A stretch of 64,000 bases of DNA, taken from Vibrio mexicanus (GTDB lineage: Bacteria; Pseudomonadota; Gammaproteobacteria; Enterobacterales; Vibrionaceae). The notes beneath the pieces were generated by a model. It searched no databases. It saw nothing but the letters and a program-made list of their open reading frames with translations, and was not told where the DNA came from. Shown here piece by piece: positions 18,821 to 27,847 of the stretch. Position numbers and translations under genes: made by a program. The DNA is taken from NCBI RefSeq assembly GCF_001012815.1, contig NZ_JYJP01000054.1, positions 19,156 through 83,155 on the forward strand. The letters are read 5' to 3'. Numbering within the stretch: position 1 is the first letter of the stretch; each line of letters starts with the position of its first letter.

Positions 18821-19827
18821 ATGAAAAACCGTTTTATGAAAGGATCACTGGCTGCGCTTGTTTCTTTGCTAGCCTCTAATGCAATGGCAGCACAGGAAGT
18901 AACGGTTTACACCGCTTTCGAAACTGACATTCTTGCGAAATACAAGTCTGCATTTGAGAAAGATAACCCAGACATCAAAATTAAGTGGGTTCGCGACTCA
19001 ACGGGCATTATGACTGCGAAATTGCTTGCGGAAAAAAACAACCCACAAGCCGAAGTTGTATGGGGACTTGCAGGTTCTTCAATGGCGCTGCTTAAAGATG
19101 AAGCCTACTGAAGCCATACACACCCGAGGGTCTTGAGCAACTACACGCAAACCTAAACGACCCACAAGATAACCAAGCATGGTTCGGTAACGACGCATTT
19201 TTTAACGCCGTTTTGCTTTAATGAGATTGTGGCAAAGCAGTTGAACTTACCAAAACCAACCTCTTGGGAAGACCTAACCAACCCAGTTTATAAAGGTCAC
19301 ATTGCGATGCCAAACCCTGCTTCGTCAGGCACGGGCTACATGCAAGTTTCAGCTTGGCTACAAAACATGGGCGAAGACCAAGCATGGAACTACATGCGTG
19401 AGCTAGATAACAACATCGCACACTACACACACTCTGGTTCTAAGCCATGTGTTCAAGCTGGTATGGGTGAAGTTGCAATTGGTATTTCTATGGCAAGCCG
19501 CGGCGCTAAATTGAAAACTCAAGGCGCACCGCTTGCGGTTATTACTCCGCAAGGTATTGGCTGGGAATCAGAAGCGGTTGGTCTAGTCAAAGAATCTGAC
19601 GCAGCGAAGCGTGTGGTTGACTGGTCAATCTCTAAAGCGGCTAACGAACTTTACGTTGAAATGTACCAGCTGTGGGCCATAAAGATGTGAAGGCAACTGT
19701 CTCCCACTTCCCTAATGTACAAGAAAACATGGCAGATATGGACTTTGCAGAGATGGGTAGCAAACGAGCAAAGATCCTTGCGACATGGTCTGAGAAATTC
19801 GACGCGAAATCTGAGCCGAAATCATAG
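18821..19827 (+). CDS. phnS2: AEP ABC transporter substrate-binding protein (three frameshifts)
   Basis: After repair this is a 335-residue iron-type periplasmic binding protein of the PhnS2 group found with AEP genes. The signal peptide ends near AMAA, followed by EVTVYTAFETDILAKYKSAF. Three breaks are visible. A base is missing near 19104-19107 (KDEA then LLKPYTPEG). There is an extra T in 19211-19214 (AV then CFNEIVAKQ). A C is missing near 19665-19667 (EMY then PAVGHKDVKATV). The repaired protein ends WSEKFDAKSEPKS. GGAG precedes the second of two adjacent ATGs. A terminator separates it from the ATPase gene, which may let the binding protein be made in excess. Confidence 0.82.
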
Positions 19828-19851
19828 TCGATTGATGGTGAAATTTTCTGA

Positions 19852-19885
19852 AAAGGGAAGCTTCGGCTTCCCTTTCTTTTTAAAC
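19852..19885 (+). terminator. Terminator with UUCG loop after the AEP binding-protein gene
   Basis: AAAGGGAAGC (19852-19861) pairs with GCTTCCCTTT (19866-19875) across a TTCG loop, followed by CTTTTTAA. Confidence 0.85.
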
Positions 19886-19982
19886 CCAATAACTCATCGA
19901 ACACGACTAAGTGGGCTTTCATCTTACTGTCATCGACTAGCTATAAATTTGTCATCGCAACGTAACATGGCAACTTTAAATT

Positions 19983-19994
19983 TGGTATATACCA
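19983..19994 (+). promoter_or_regulatory. Candidate PhnR operator upstream of the AEP ATPase gene
   Basis: TGGTATATACCA is a perfect 12-base palindrome 15 bases before the ATPase start. It fits the palindromic sites used by GntR/UTRA regulators, one of which (phnR) ends this operon. Confidence 0.65.
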
Positions 19995-20009
19995 TTTGGA
20001 GTGTGTATT

Positions 20010-21131
20010 ATGTCTACAAAACAAGATTATCTAACGATCGAAAACCTAGTAAAAAACTTCGGTCAATTCACTGCCTTAAAAAACATTTCATTATCCATTG
20101 AGAAAGGCGAGTTCGTCTGCTTTCTAGGCCCTTCTGGCTGCGGCAAGACAACCTTACTAAGGGCAATTGCGGGCTTAGACTTGCCAACGTCAGGCACTAT
20201 TTGTCAGCATGACAAAGAAACCACATTCTTACCTCCTGAGAAACGAGATTTCGGCATAGTTTTTCAATCTTATGCACTGTTCCCTAACCTAACCGTGCAA
20301 GAAAATATTGCGATTGGACTGAAAAATCAGGGGATGTCGACAAAAGAAGCATTAGAGAAAGTTGACTATTGGCTGGAGATGATTGGTCTGCCAACATCTG
20401 CACAGAAGTTTCCTAACCAACTTTCTGGAGGTCAACAGCAACGTGTAGCGCTAGCTAGAGCACTCGCCCTATCTCCAGGATTATTACTTCTCGATGAGCC
20501 ACTATCTGCTCTCGATGCTAAAGTTCGTGTCCACCTACGCGATGAAATCTGCAAACTACAGCGTAAGCTTGGCATTACCACCATCATGGTCACCCATGAC
20601 CAAGATGAAGCACTTTCAATGGCAGATCGAATTGTAGTAATGAACCATGGTGTTATTGAGCAAGTGGGCACACCACAAGAAATCTATCAAAAACCCGCAA
20701 CCCGTTTTGTCGCAGAGTTTGTTGGCCGTATGAACTTCATTGAAACCTCTGCGCCGACTTCGACTCAGATCCGCGTTGCCGACACACTGTTACCAACACC
20801 AGCACTGACAAACCGCACAATTTCTGCAGGTGAACGATTTGACCTAGCAGTTCGACCAGAAAGCATCCGATTCATTGAGAAAAGCCAAGTTGGGAATGAC
20901 CAATATGCGCTACCTGTTCGAATCACACAAACAGAGTTCTTGGGTGCTTTCTTCCGCATTGATTGCGTACTTCAAGATAATAACTCAGCGAAGCCCCTAG
21001 CGATTGATGTCGCTGTAGATACAGTAAAGCAATTAGACATCAAAGTGGGCGACGTCCGCCACATTCAGTTCTCCAATGACGGACTGCATGGGTATGCCAT
21101 TCCAGCCAATGCTAAAGCTATCGCAGCATAG
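20010..21131 (+). CDS. phnT2: AEP ABC transporter ATP-binding protein
   Basis: A 373-residue ABC ATPase of the spermidine/iron type. It has Walker A GPSGCGKTT (about 40-48), signature LSGGQQQR (about 138-145), Walker B LLLLDEP (about 158-164) and the switch THDQDEA. The C-terminal TOBE region (FDLAVRPESIRFIE) completes it. It powers import through the fused permease encoded next. The ATG at 20010 is used because GGAG lies 8 bases upstream; the GTG at 20001 is not needed. The gene order with phnR and phnW identifies the substrate as AEP by context. Confidence 0.88.
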   Translation: MSTKQDYLTIENLVKNFGQFTALKNISLSIEKGEFVCFLGPSGCGKTTLLRAIAGLDLPTSGTICQHDKETTFLPPEKRDFGIVFQSYALFPNLTVQENIAIGLKNQGMSTKEALEKVDYWLEMIGLPTSAQKFPNQLSGGQQQRVALARALALSPGLLLLDEPLSALDAKVRVHLRDEICKLQRKLGITTIMVTHDQDEALSMADRIVVMNHGVIEQVGTPQEIYQKPATRFVAEFVGRMNFIETSAPTSTQIRVADTLLPTPALTNRTISAGERFDLAVRPESIRFIEKSQVGNDQYALPVRITQTEFLGAFFRIDCVLQDNNSAKPLAIDVAVDTVKQLDIKVGDVRHIQFSNDGLHGYAIPANAKAIAA

Positions 21132-21139
21132 GTAACACG

Positions 21140-22857
21140 ATGGAAGCGAAAACTATGAATAGCCTAATGACCCAAGAGCAATCTAAATCTTTTATTAGTC
21201 GCATCAGCCGAGACAACCTCATCCTATTTGGCCTTTTAGCAGGACTATCGACATTAATGGTGTTGTTCATCCTAATGCCATTGTGGGCAATGCTTGCCAA
21301 GAGTGTTCAGAATGCCAATGGTGAGTTTGTCGGATTAGAGAACTTCTCAACTTACTTTGCCTCGTCGAGTTTGTGGGTTTCGGTCGGTAACACCTTCACA
21401 CTAGGCTTAATTGTCACCACTATCGTTGGCTTTTTGGCGTTTGGCTATGCTTATGCCCTTACGCGTTCATGTATGCCATTTAAAGGCTTGTTTCAAATAT
21501 TGGGAACGGCTCCTATCCTAGCACCATCATTGTTACCTGCTATTAGTTTGATTTTCCTATTTGGCAATCAAGGTATCGCTAAAGAGCTACTTGGGGGACA
21601 CTCAGTCTATGGTGTCATCGGTATCTCTATGGGACTTATCTTCTGGACATTCCCTCATGCTCTGATGATTTTGACGACGTCATTACGAACCTCAGATGCT
21701 CGACTATACGAGGCTGCTCAAGCATTAAAAACGTCGCCAATCAAAACCTTTTTTGTTGTTACGCTTCCAGCGGCCAAATATGGCTGATCAGTACACTTAT
21801 CGTGGTGTTCACGTTAGTTATCACTGATTTTGGTGTGCCAAAAGTGATTGGCGGTAGCTACAATGTTCTGGCTACGGACATCTTTAAACAAGTCGTCGGC
21901 CAACAGAATTTTGCTATGGGTGCGGTGACAAGTATTATGTTGCTTTTCCCTGCTGCTATTGCATTTGGCGCCGATCGCTGGGTGCAAAAGAAACAGAAAA
22001 ACCTGTTCGACACCCGTTCCGTGCCTTATCAACCAGAACCAAACAAGACGCGTGATGGGCTTTGCTTGGCTTACTGCTCGCTCATTTCAATTGCTGTACT
22101 CGCAGTGCTAGGTATGGCGGTTTATGGCTCACTTGTTACCTTTTGGCCGTGGAACAAGGCACTTACTCTCAGCAATTATAACTTTGCCGAAATCAGTACC
22201 TATGGTTGGAGCCCGTTCTTCAATTCTCTAACCTTAGCAGGTTGGACTGCCGTTATTGGTACTGCTGTGATTTTTGTTGGTGCTTACGGTATTGAAAAGG
22301 GTCGCGCCTTTGCACCTATTCGTCAAATGATGCAGATGCTGAGTGTTGTGCCAATGGCAGTACCAGGTATGGTGTTGGGCTTGGGCTACATCTTTTACTT
22401 CAATGATGGCAACAACCCACTTAACTTCCTATATGGCACCATGGCATTTTTGGTCATCAACACGGTCGTACACTATTACACCGTAGGCCACATGACGGCA
22501 CTGACTGCACTAAAACAACTACCATCAGAAATTGAAGCGACCGCAGCTTCGGTTAAGCTTCCGCAGTATAAGCTGTTTTTTAAAGTCACGTTGCCCGTGT
22601 GCTTACCAGCAATACTCGATATTGCTACCTACTTGTTTGTTAATGCATTAACCACCACTTCTGCGGTAGTATTCCTTTATTCGACTGATACTATCCCTGC
22701 GTCAGTGTCCATTCTCAACATGGATGATGCTGGGCAAACCGGTTCTGCAGCCGCCATGGCGGTAATGATCATGATTGCCGCAGCGATCGCTAAATTAGTA
22801 CAGATGACATTGGGTAAACTGTTAGAAAATCACACCCAAGCTTGGCGCAAAAGATAA
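21140..22857 (+). CDS. phnU2: AEP ABC transporter fused permease (frameshifted)
   Basis: A 572-residue protein with two BPD_transp_1 halves in one chain, each with the membrane helices and EAA loop of iron-type importers. The first EAA-like loop is YEAAQALKTSPIKTFF and the second is EIEATAASVKLPQYKLFF. Because both halves are fused, one gene suffices for the membrane channel. The frame breaks at 21782-21784: one more C joins LPAAKYG to LISTLIVVFTLVITDFG. The start lies 8 bases after the ATPase stop. Confidence 0.85.
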
Positions 22858-22866
22858 GGACACTTC

Positions 22867-23571
22867 GTGCAGTACGTAAAAATTAAAGATTCTATTGTTG
22901 AACAAATTGAAGCAGGTATGCTTTCCCCGCGTCAGAAACTGCCTGCAGAGCGTAAGTTGGCCGAGTCATTTGACACCACCCGCGTGACACTTCGTGAAGC
23001 GCTCTCTTTACTAGAAGCAGAAGGTCGAATTTATCGAGAAGATCGTCGTGGCTGGTTCATCTCGCCAGAGCCGTTACGTTACGACCCTACTCAAACGCTT
23101 AACTTTCCCAACATGGCGAAAGCACAAAATCGCAGCCCAAAAACCGAGGTAATTTCGGCCAAGAGCAGCCTAGCCAATAAACAAGCGGCTCGCTTGCTAG
23201 ACTTGCAGCCTTTCTCCGATGTGTATCAAGTGGATCGTGTACGCTATCTAGAAGACAGACCTGTGGTATTTGTGACCAACTACATCCGTCCAGAACTGTT
23301 TCCAAACTTACTGAGTTACGACTTTTCAAATTCCCTGACGGACATCTATCGCGAGCACTTTGGTATGACCTACCAAAAGATACGCTACCGCATTTCCACC
23401 AGCACTTTACTCGGAGACATTGCTCAAGCACTTCGTGCAACATCGGGGACACCTGCTATGGTCGTTGAACGTGTGAATTACAATCAACATGGTGAGTTAA
23501 TCGACTGCGATATCGAATACTGGCGACACGATGCTATTAGTATTGAATCGATAGCTGAGATTAAGCGCTAA
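22867..23571 (+). CDS. phnR: GntR/UTRA regulator of phosphonate use, PhnR
   Basis: A 234-residue regulator. The N-terminal winged helix has QKLPAERKLAESFDTTRVTLREALSLLEAEG, the classic GntR recognition region. The C-terminal half is a UTRA ligand-binding domain (SDVYQVDRVRYLEDRPVVFVTNYI by eye). The GTG start follows AAGGA and lies 9 bases after the permease stop, so it is in the transporter operon. It is the likely reader of the TGGTATATACCA-type sites at the three AEP promoters. Whether AEP or an intermediate is the ligand cannot be seen. Confidence 0.9.
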   Translation: MQYVKIKDSIVEQIEAGMLSPRQKLPAERKLAESFDTTRVTLREALSLLEAEGRIYREDRRGWFISPEPLRYDPTQTLNFPNMAKAQNRSPKTEVISAKSSLANKQAARLLDLQPFSDVYQVDRVRYLEDRPVVFVTNYIRPELFPNLLSYDFSNSLTDIYREHFGMTYQKIRYRISTSTLLGDIAQALRATSGTPAMVVERVNYNQHGELIDCDIEYWRHDAISIESIAEIKR

Positions 23572-23583
23572 TAGGCCTTTCCC

Positions 23584-23606
23584 AAGAGCTCCGCTAAGGG
23601 GCTCTT
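23584..23606 (+). terminator. Hairpin after phnR, partial terminator
   Basis: AAGAGCTCC pairs imperfectly with GGGGCTCTT around a GCTAA loop, followed by AAATATTT. It may reduce rather than end transcription into the next gene. Confidence 0.4.
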
Positions 23607-23631
23607 AAATATTTAGAATACAGGAAAGTTA

Positions 23632-24537
23632 ATGGACTTTTTTGCGATAACACTCGTCGTAATTTCAGCAGTTCTTCATGCTGGTTGGAACATCTTAGGC
23701 AAAAGTAACTCCGGCTCTGGTTTGGCCTTTACGATGGCAGCTAGCTTTGCCGCTTGCTTTTTACTGACTCCATATTTACTTTGGTTTCTCGCATCCATTG
23801 GTTGGTCTGCTCTACCTGAACAGTTTTGGTTAATGCTCCTTGCCAGTGGTATTGCACAAATTGTTTATTTGGTGGGGCTCATCGTCGCTTATAAACATGC
23901 TGATGTTGGCGTTGTGTATCCAATCGCTCGTGCCTTGCCTGTCATGATGGTTGGCGCGATTAGCTTAACTTTAGGCCATACATTAACGCCCTATCAATGG
24001 ATTGGATTTTTCTTCATTACGTTTGGTTGTATGTTGGTTCCGTTGACTCAATTTAGCCAAGTAAAACTAAAATCGTACGCCAACATCGGTGTCTTCTGGG
24101 CTCTCATAGCGGCAGTTGGCACTACAGGCTACTCAATTGTCGACAAAGAAGCGTTGAACCTACTGACAGAGGTCGCGAATCAAACCTTCAGTGATCAATA
24201 CAGCGCCATTTTCTATCTAGGGGCACAATTTTGGGCCATCGCGGTACCTTCTTTAATTTGGTGTCTCATATCAGGAAAATTCCAAGAGGTCGTGACCGCG
24301 TGGCATATTCGTCGCAATGCCAGTATTGCAGGTGTAATGATGGCTGCAACTTACGGGTTGGTTCTGTTTTCTATGACAATGACAGACAACGTAAGTTTAG
24401 TGGTCGCACTACGACAGATTAGTATTGTGTTCGGACTCTTGATGGGTATTTGGTTTTTACGTGAGAAGTGGTACCTCACGAGAGGCCTTGGCGTACTCGC
24501 CATTGTTTCGGGGATTATTTTGGCTCTCTCGCCTTAG
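23632..24537 (+). CDS. EamA/DMT family transporter downstream of phnR
   Basis: A 301-residue protein with ten predicted membrane helices in two EamA repeats. It starts MDFFAITLVVISAVLHAGWNILGK and has VGVVYPIARALPVMMVG and SVVLREKWYL-like conserved ends (here LREKWYLTRGLGVLAIVSG). It follows phnR after a weak hairpin, so it may be partly co-expressed with AEP genes. A role in moving AEP, a by-product or alanine is possible but unproved. Confidence 0.8.
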   Translation: MDFFAITLVVISAVLHAGWNILGKSNSGSGLAFTMAASFAACFLLTPYLLWFLASIGWSALPEQFWLMLLASGIAQIVYLVGLIVAYKHADVGVVYPIARALPVMMVGAISLTLGHTLTPYQWIGFFFITFGCMLVPLTQFSQVKLKSYANIGVFWALIAAVGTTGYSIVDKEALNLLTEVANQTFSDQYSAIFYLGAQFWAIAVPSLIWCLISGKFQEVVTAWHIRRNASIAGVMMAATYGLVLFSMTMTDNVSLVVALRQISIVFGLLMGIWFLREKWYLTRGLGVLAIVSGIILALSP

Positions 24538-24540
24538 AAT

Positions 24541-24713
24541 ATAAAAAGTCCCAACAGAGTACGTCAAGTAAAAGCCCCAGTGATAGTTGATACACGCTAA
24601 TCGCATTCCAAGTCACGCACATCACTAAATGAAACAGTTGAACCTGCAGTGCGGGCTGACATTGTTGAAGCAACATTAAGTGCCCTTATAGCAAGTACAA
24701 GTAGATGGACAAA
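24541..24713. other. Intergenic stretch with no recognised feature
   Basis: I see no frame with a ribosome site, no repeat and no strong hairpin between the DMT gene and the terminator at 24714. Confidence 0.5.
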
Positions 24714-24740
24714 AGAAAAAAGCCCAGTTGTGACTGGGCT
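24714..24740 (-). terminator. Terminator downstream of the gene remnant
   Basis: AGCCCAGT (24721-24728) pairs with ACTGGGCT (24733-24740); the minus strand continues TTTTTTCTTTT. It lies after the remnant at 24762-24892 rather than right after the MFS gene. Confidence 0.8.
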
Positions 24741-24761
24741 AAAAATTGATGTAATTTAGAT

Positions 24762-24892
24762 TAAAGCTCGTGAAGAATCTCTTGGTAGATCTTCGCAACA
24801 TCAACTTCGCCCTCTCAGTAGCGAATCCAATTTCCGTTGGTTGACTTTTTCAATTGATGAAACAAGCCATTTCCAGTTATAGCTGCCACAGC
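24762..24892 (-). pseudogene. Gene remnant: C-terminal piece with an in-frame stop
   Basis: On the minus strand, in frame with the end of the MFS gene, the sequence encodes AVAAITGNGLFHQLKK, then STNGNWIRY, a TGA, and EGEVDVAKIYQEILHEL before a TAA. It looks like the end of a real protein cut by a stop, and a terminator follows about 20 bases later. I do not recognise the family. A TGG-to-TGA change would explain the stop. It could also be chance. Confidence 0.3.
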
Positions 24893-26125
24893 CTATTGTT
24901 CGGTTTGAATACGTAACTTTCGACGACTCATCAGATAAAAGCTTGCGATCGTCGCGGCTGTTAGAATGCCACTCCCCATCAATAGTACATCAACGGAAGA
25001 GTACTCGACTACGAAAGCAGATAAAGCACGAGAAAACGGGATCGCCCCCACTACAGACAGCATAACCATAGAGATGGTTGTACCTAAGATATGACGCTGC
25101 GTTGTTGTTTGTAAATGAGTAATTACAGTTACTCTGATACAAGCATCAGCAAAGCCAATTAATGCGACAGCCAACAGAATCAGATATTTCTGATAGAACA
25201 CAGCCAACGCAAACAAGGCAGAAGCAATCATCAATTGGAACATGCAAACTCGGCTAACAGTACCGGCTTTAAGCTGCAGCTTTGCAATCAGAAGATATCC
25301 AATAATAGCACCCACGGCTTGGACTGAGAACATCTGACCATAGTTGCTAACATCAGCAGCAAAGCGCTCAACAACAATCAATGGATAAGCGACACTCGAT
25401 GGCCCGACGGCAAACACACAGACAAGAAACAGCAACAAGATAATGTTTCTTACTTCATTGTTCGCCCAGACCGTTTTGATGCCATCCCATAGGCTGCCTG
25501 ATGGCGACGGAGATTGATTAGAAATGGGTAACTTTCGAATCAGTAAAATGGCAAGCAACTGGGCGACTGCCGCCGCTACAATCGGATAAAAGTATTGCAA
25601 GTGATTTTGTTGCCCCAGAGATTCTAAGTAAGCAATCGAACTTGCTGCAGCAGCCGGAGCGAATATCTGACACATTTGAATCGTACTCATGATCATGCTG
25701 TTGGCACTATTCAAATGATCTTTCTCAACAATAGAGGGAACTATGCACTCTGTCGCGGGGGCAATGCTTGCGCTAAACAAGCTAAATCCCAATGCAAACA
25801 AACAGAGGGTATAAATGTTTACCCAATCATTCAGCAGTAAGCTACCAAACACTCCAAAGAGGAGAACTAACCCTAAACGTGCCCCAATCAGTAGACGTTT
25901 GGCCCCAAATTTGTCTGCCAGCCGACCACCATAAATGATAGCTAAGCCCCGAGGAAAACTTTCTATGGCGAGCACTACAGCCACCGCACTTTTACCGCCG
26001 CCGTCGACTGTTAGTGCCATCCAAGGCATCATGATTAACATGAAAAAGTCGGCGAACGACGTCAGAGTCGTTGCCCCAACATGCCTACCAAACGCAGGAT
26101 AAGACTTTATAAGTTGATAGGCCAT
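24893..26125 (-). CDS. MFS transporter, efflux-like
   Basis: A 410-residue major facilitator with twelve predicted helices. The first loop carries GGRLADKFGAKRLLIGARLG, the typical MFS motif A, and the equivalent region repeats after the central loop. The layout (SFADFFMLIMMPWMALTVDGG at the start, PATECIVPSIV in helix 4-5) resembles MFS_3/EntS-like exporters. The substrate is not evident. No siderophore or drug-related neighbour is visible. Confidence 0.8.
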   Translation of the reverse strand: MAYQLIKSYPAFGRHVGATTLTSFADFFMLIMMPWMALTVDGGGKSAVAVVLAIESFPRGLAIIYGGRLADKFGAKRLLIGARLGLVLLFGVFGSLLLNDWVNIYTLCLFALGFSLFSASIAPATECIVPSIVEKDHLNSANSMIMSTIQMCQIFAPAAAASSIAYLESLGQQNHLQYFYPIVAAAVAQLLAILLIRKLPISNQSPSPSGSLWDGIKTVWANNEVRNIILLLFLVCVFAVGPSSVAYPLIVVERFAADVSNYGQMFSVQAVGAIIGYLLIAKLQLKAGTVSRVCMFQLMIASALFALAVFYQKYLILLAVALIGFADACIRVTVITHLQTTTQRHILGTTISMVMLSVVGAIPFSRALSAFVVEYSSVDVLLMGSGILTAATIASFYLMSRRKLRIQTEQ

Positions 26126-26333
26126 ATGCGAACTCTCACCTTCCCTTTTGCTTTTCTATCGCAACCAATATTCCATACGCTCTGGGTATGGTGTCTAAAC
26201 AACGATGTTCATGCGAGCCTAGATAATAAATTTTCGATAGACATCAGGTAATTAGTGGGGAGTGCAAAGCTAAAGCAAACCACAAAGTGTCATCTGCTTT
26301 GTGTTTAACTTCTGGATGAGTTTACTGACCAAT

Positions 26334-26364
26334 GAAAAAAAGCAGGCCCCATACGAAGCCTGCT
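26334..26364 (-). terminator. Terminator after the amidohydrolase gene
   Basis: AGCAGGC (26341-26347) pairs with GCCTGCT (26358-26364); the minus strand continues with seven T. Confidence 0.75.
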
Positions 26365-26392
26365 TTAGTACTAGTTAATATGGTCTAGATTG

Positions 26393-27655
26393 CTACAGCG
26401 TATTCTTGTAAACAACGCCATCTTTCATAATCACTTTTTTAGTTTCATCTTTCACAACACACTCTACTCCTTCTAGTGGGTTACCATCGATGATAAGTAA
26501 ATCCGCATAGGCTCCCTCAACGATTTGACCTAATTTACCTTTCTGATACGGGTGCTGGTAAGTCGACATTTCAAATAAACGAGCACAATTTGACGTCGCC
26601 ATACGCAAGGCAGTAATCGTGTCGAATGTGTTCTCGATTGCTGTCAGTTCTTGCATTTGAGTCTCGTGCACATTGCTTGTGCCCACACAGTCAGTGCCAA
26701 ATGCGATGTTTTCGATGTTGTATTTCTTAATCAGCTCAGCGGACTTGAACATTGCTTTGCCCACACGTTCTGTCTTCTGGTACGTCTCTTCATTAGGCAG
26801 TGGAATCTTACGCTCTGCAATTAGCGATGAGGTAAAGTACGAAGGTACAACCCAAATGCCTTTTTCTTTGATGATTTGAGCGATCTCGTCATCCATTATT
26901 GTTGCGTGTTCAAAACATTTAACGCCAGCTTCCGCCGCTCTGTGCATTGCCGGTGCGGTATGGATGTGCGCCGCCACATAAGTGCCATAATCGCTCGCGG
27001 CTTCTACTGCCGCTTTCATCTCATCTAACGTGTATTGCAGCGTATCAAGAGGATCATACGTCGAAGACGCGCCACCACCCGCCATAATTTTGATTTGAGA
27101 TGCGCCGTTGAATAGTTGCTCACGCACCGCTTTCAGCACTTCCGTTCTGCCATCGGCTACTTTGAAGGTGCCTGTTTTCATGATTGGAGAATCTTCGTGA
27201 CCACTGGCTAAACGCTGCTGCGCTTGGTTCTGACGATAATCAGAGTGGCCGCAAGTTTGCGAAATTGCCGCTTGCGAAGGTAAGATTCGAGGCCCTGTCG
27301 CGTAGCCAGTATCAATCGCGTTTTTCAACCCTAACGTATTGCCGCCAACATCACGGCATGTTGTGAAACCGCGCATCAGCATCTCTTGGGAGATTTTCGC
27401 AGAACGTATAGCAATCTCGTTCGTGGTCATTGAATCCAGTACATTAAAGCCCGCCGAAAGAGTGATATGAACGTGAGCGTCAATCAAACCTGGCATCACG
27501 GTACCGCCATTCGCGTCGATGATTTCATCGGCAATCGCTGGGTCAATATCGCCAATCTGAATGATCAGATTGTCTTGAATAAGCACCGAAACATTTTCAA
27601 TCAGTTTGTCATCAGTACCATTAAATACGTTTGCATTGATAATCAGTGTGTTCAT
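26393..27655 (-). CDS. Metal-dependent amidohydrolase (imidazolonepropionase-like)
   Basis: A 420-residue cytoplasmic amidohydrolase. The metal site is visible: HVH (His 61, His 63) in GLIDAHVHIT, a Lys in SQIKIMAGGGAS, His in VAAHIHTA and FEHATIMD, and Asp in FGTDCVGTSN. The family includes aryldialkylphosphatase-like and Xaa-Pro dipeptidase-type enzymes. The true substrate cannot be read here. AAGGGG precedes the ATG, and the gene stands alone with its own terminator. Confidence 0.82.
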   Translation of the reverse strand: MNTLIINANVFNGTDDKLIENVSVLIQDNLIIQIGDIDPAIADEIIDANGGTVMPGLIDAHVHITLSAGFNVLDSMTTNEIAIRSAKISQEMLMRGFTTCRDVGGNTLGLKNAIDTGYATGPRILPSQAAISQTCGHSDYRQNQAQQRLASGHEDSPIMKTGTFKVADGRTEVLKAVREQLFNGASQIKIMAGGGASSTYDPLDTLQYTLDEMKAAVEAASDYGTYVAAHIHTAPAMHRAAEAGVKCFEHATIMDDEIAQIIKEKGIWVVPSYFTSSLIAERKIPLPNEETYQKTERVGKAMFKSAELIKKYNIENIAFGTDCVGTSNVHETQMQELTAIENTFDTITALRMATSNCARLFEMSTYQHPYQKGKLGQIVEGAYADLLIIDGNPLEGVECVVKDETKKVIMKDGVVYKNTL

Positions 27656-27793
27656 TGTCTACCCCTTGTCAGAAACAGGTTTATCTCGTTGATGGGGTAA
27701 CTATATGAGTATCTTACGCGTAAAAATTGCCATTAGGTGACAATCAATTATAACGTCTCAAGCTGCTGCAAAATGGCAATAACATTACGTACT

Positions 27794-27820
27794 AAAAAGG
27801 CCATGGCGAAAACCATGGCC
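27794..27820 (-). terminator. Terminator after the PTS EIICB gene
   Basis: GGCCATGG (27799-27806) pairs with CCATGGCC (27813-27820) and is followed by TTTTTAG on the minus strand. Confidence 0.75.
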
Positions 27821-27847
27821 TGAACTCATCAGTTAGATTGATATTCG

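Noticed and set aside
18818..19827. AEP binding-protein gene as a true pseudogene
   Set aside because: Three single-base breaks of opposite sign restore one perfect protein, and the rest of the pathway is intact, so sequence error is likelier.
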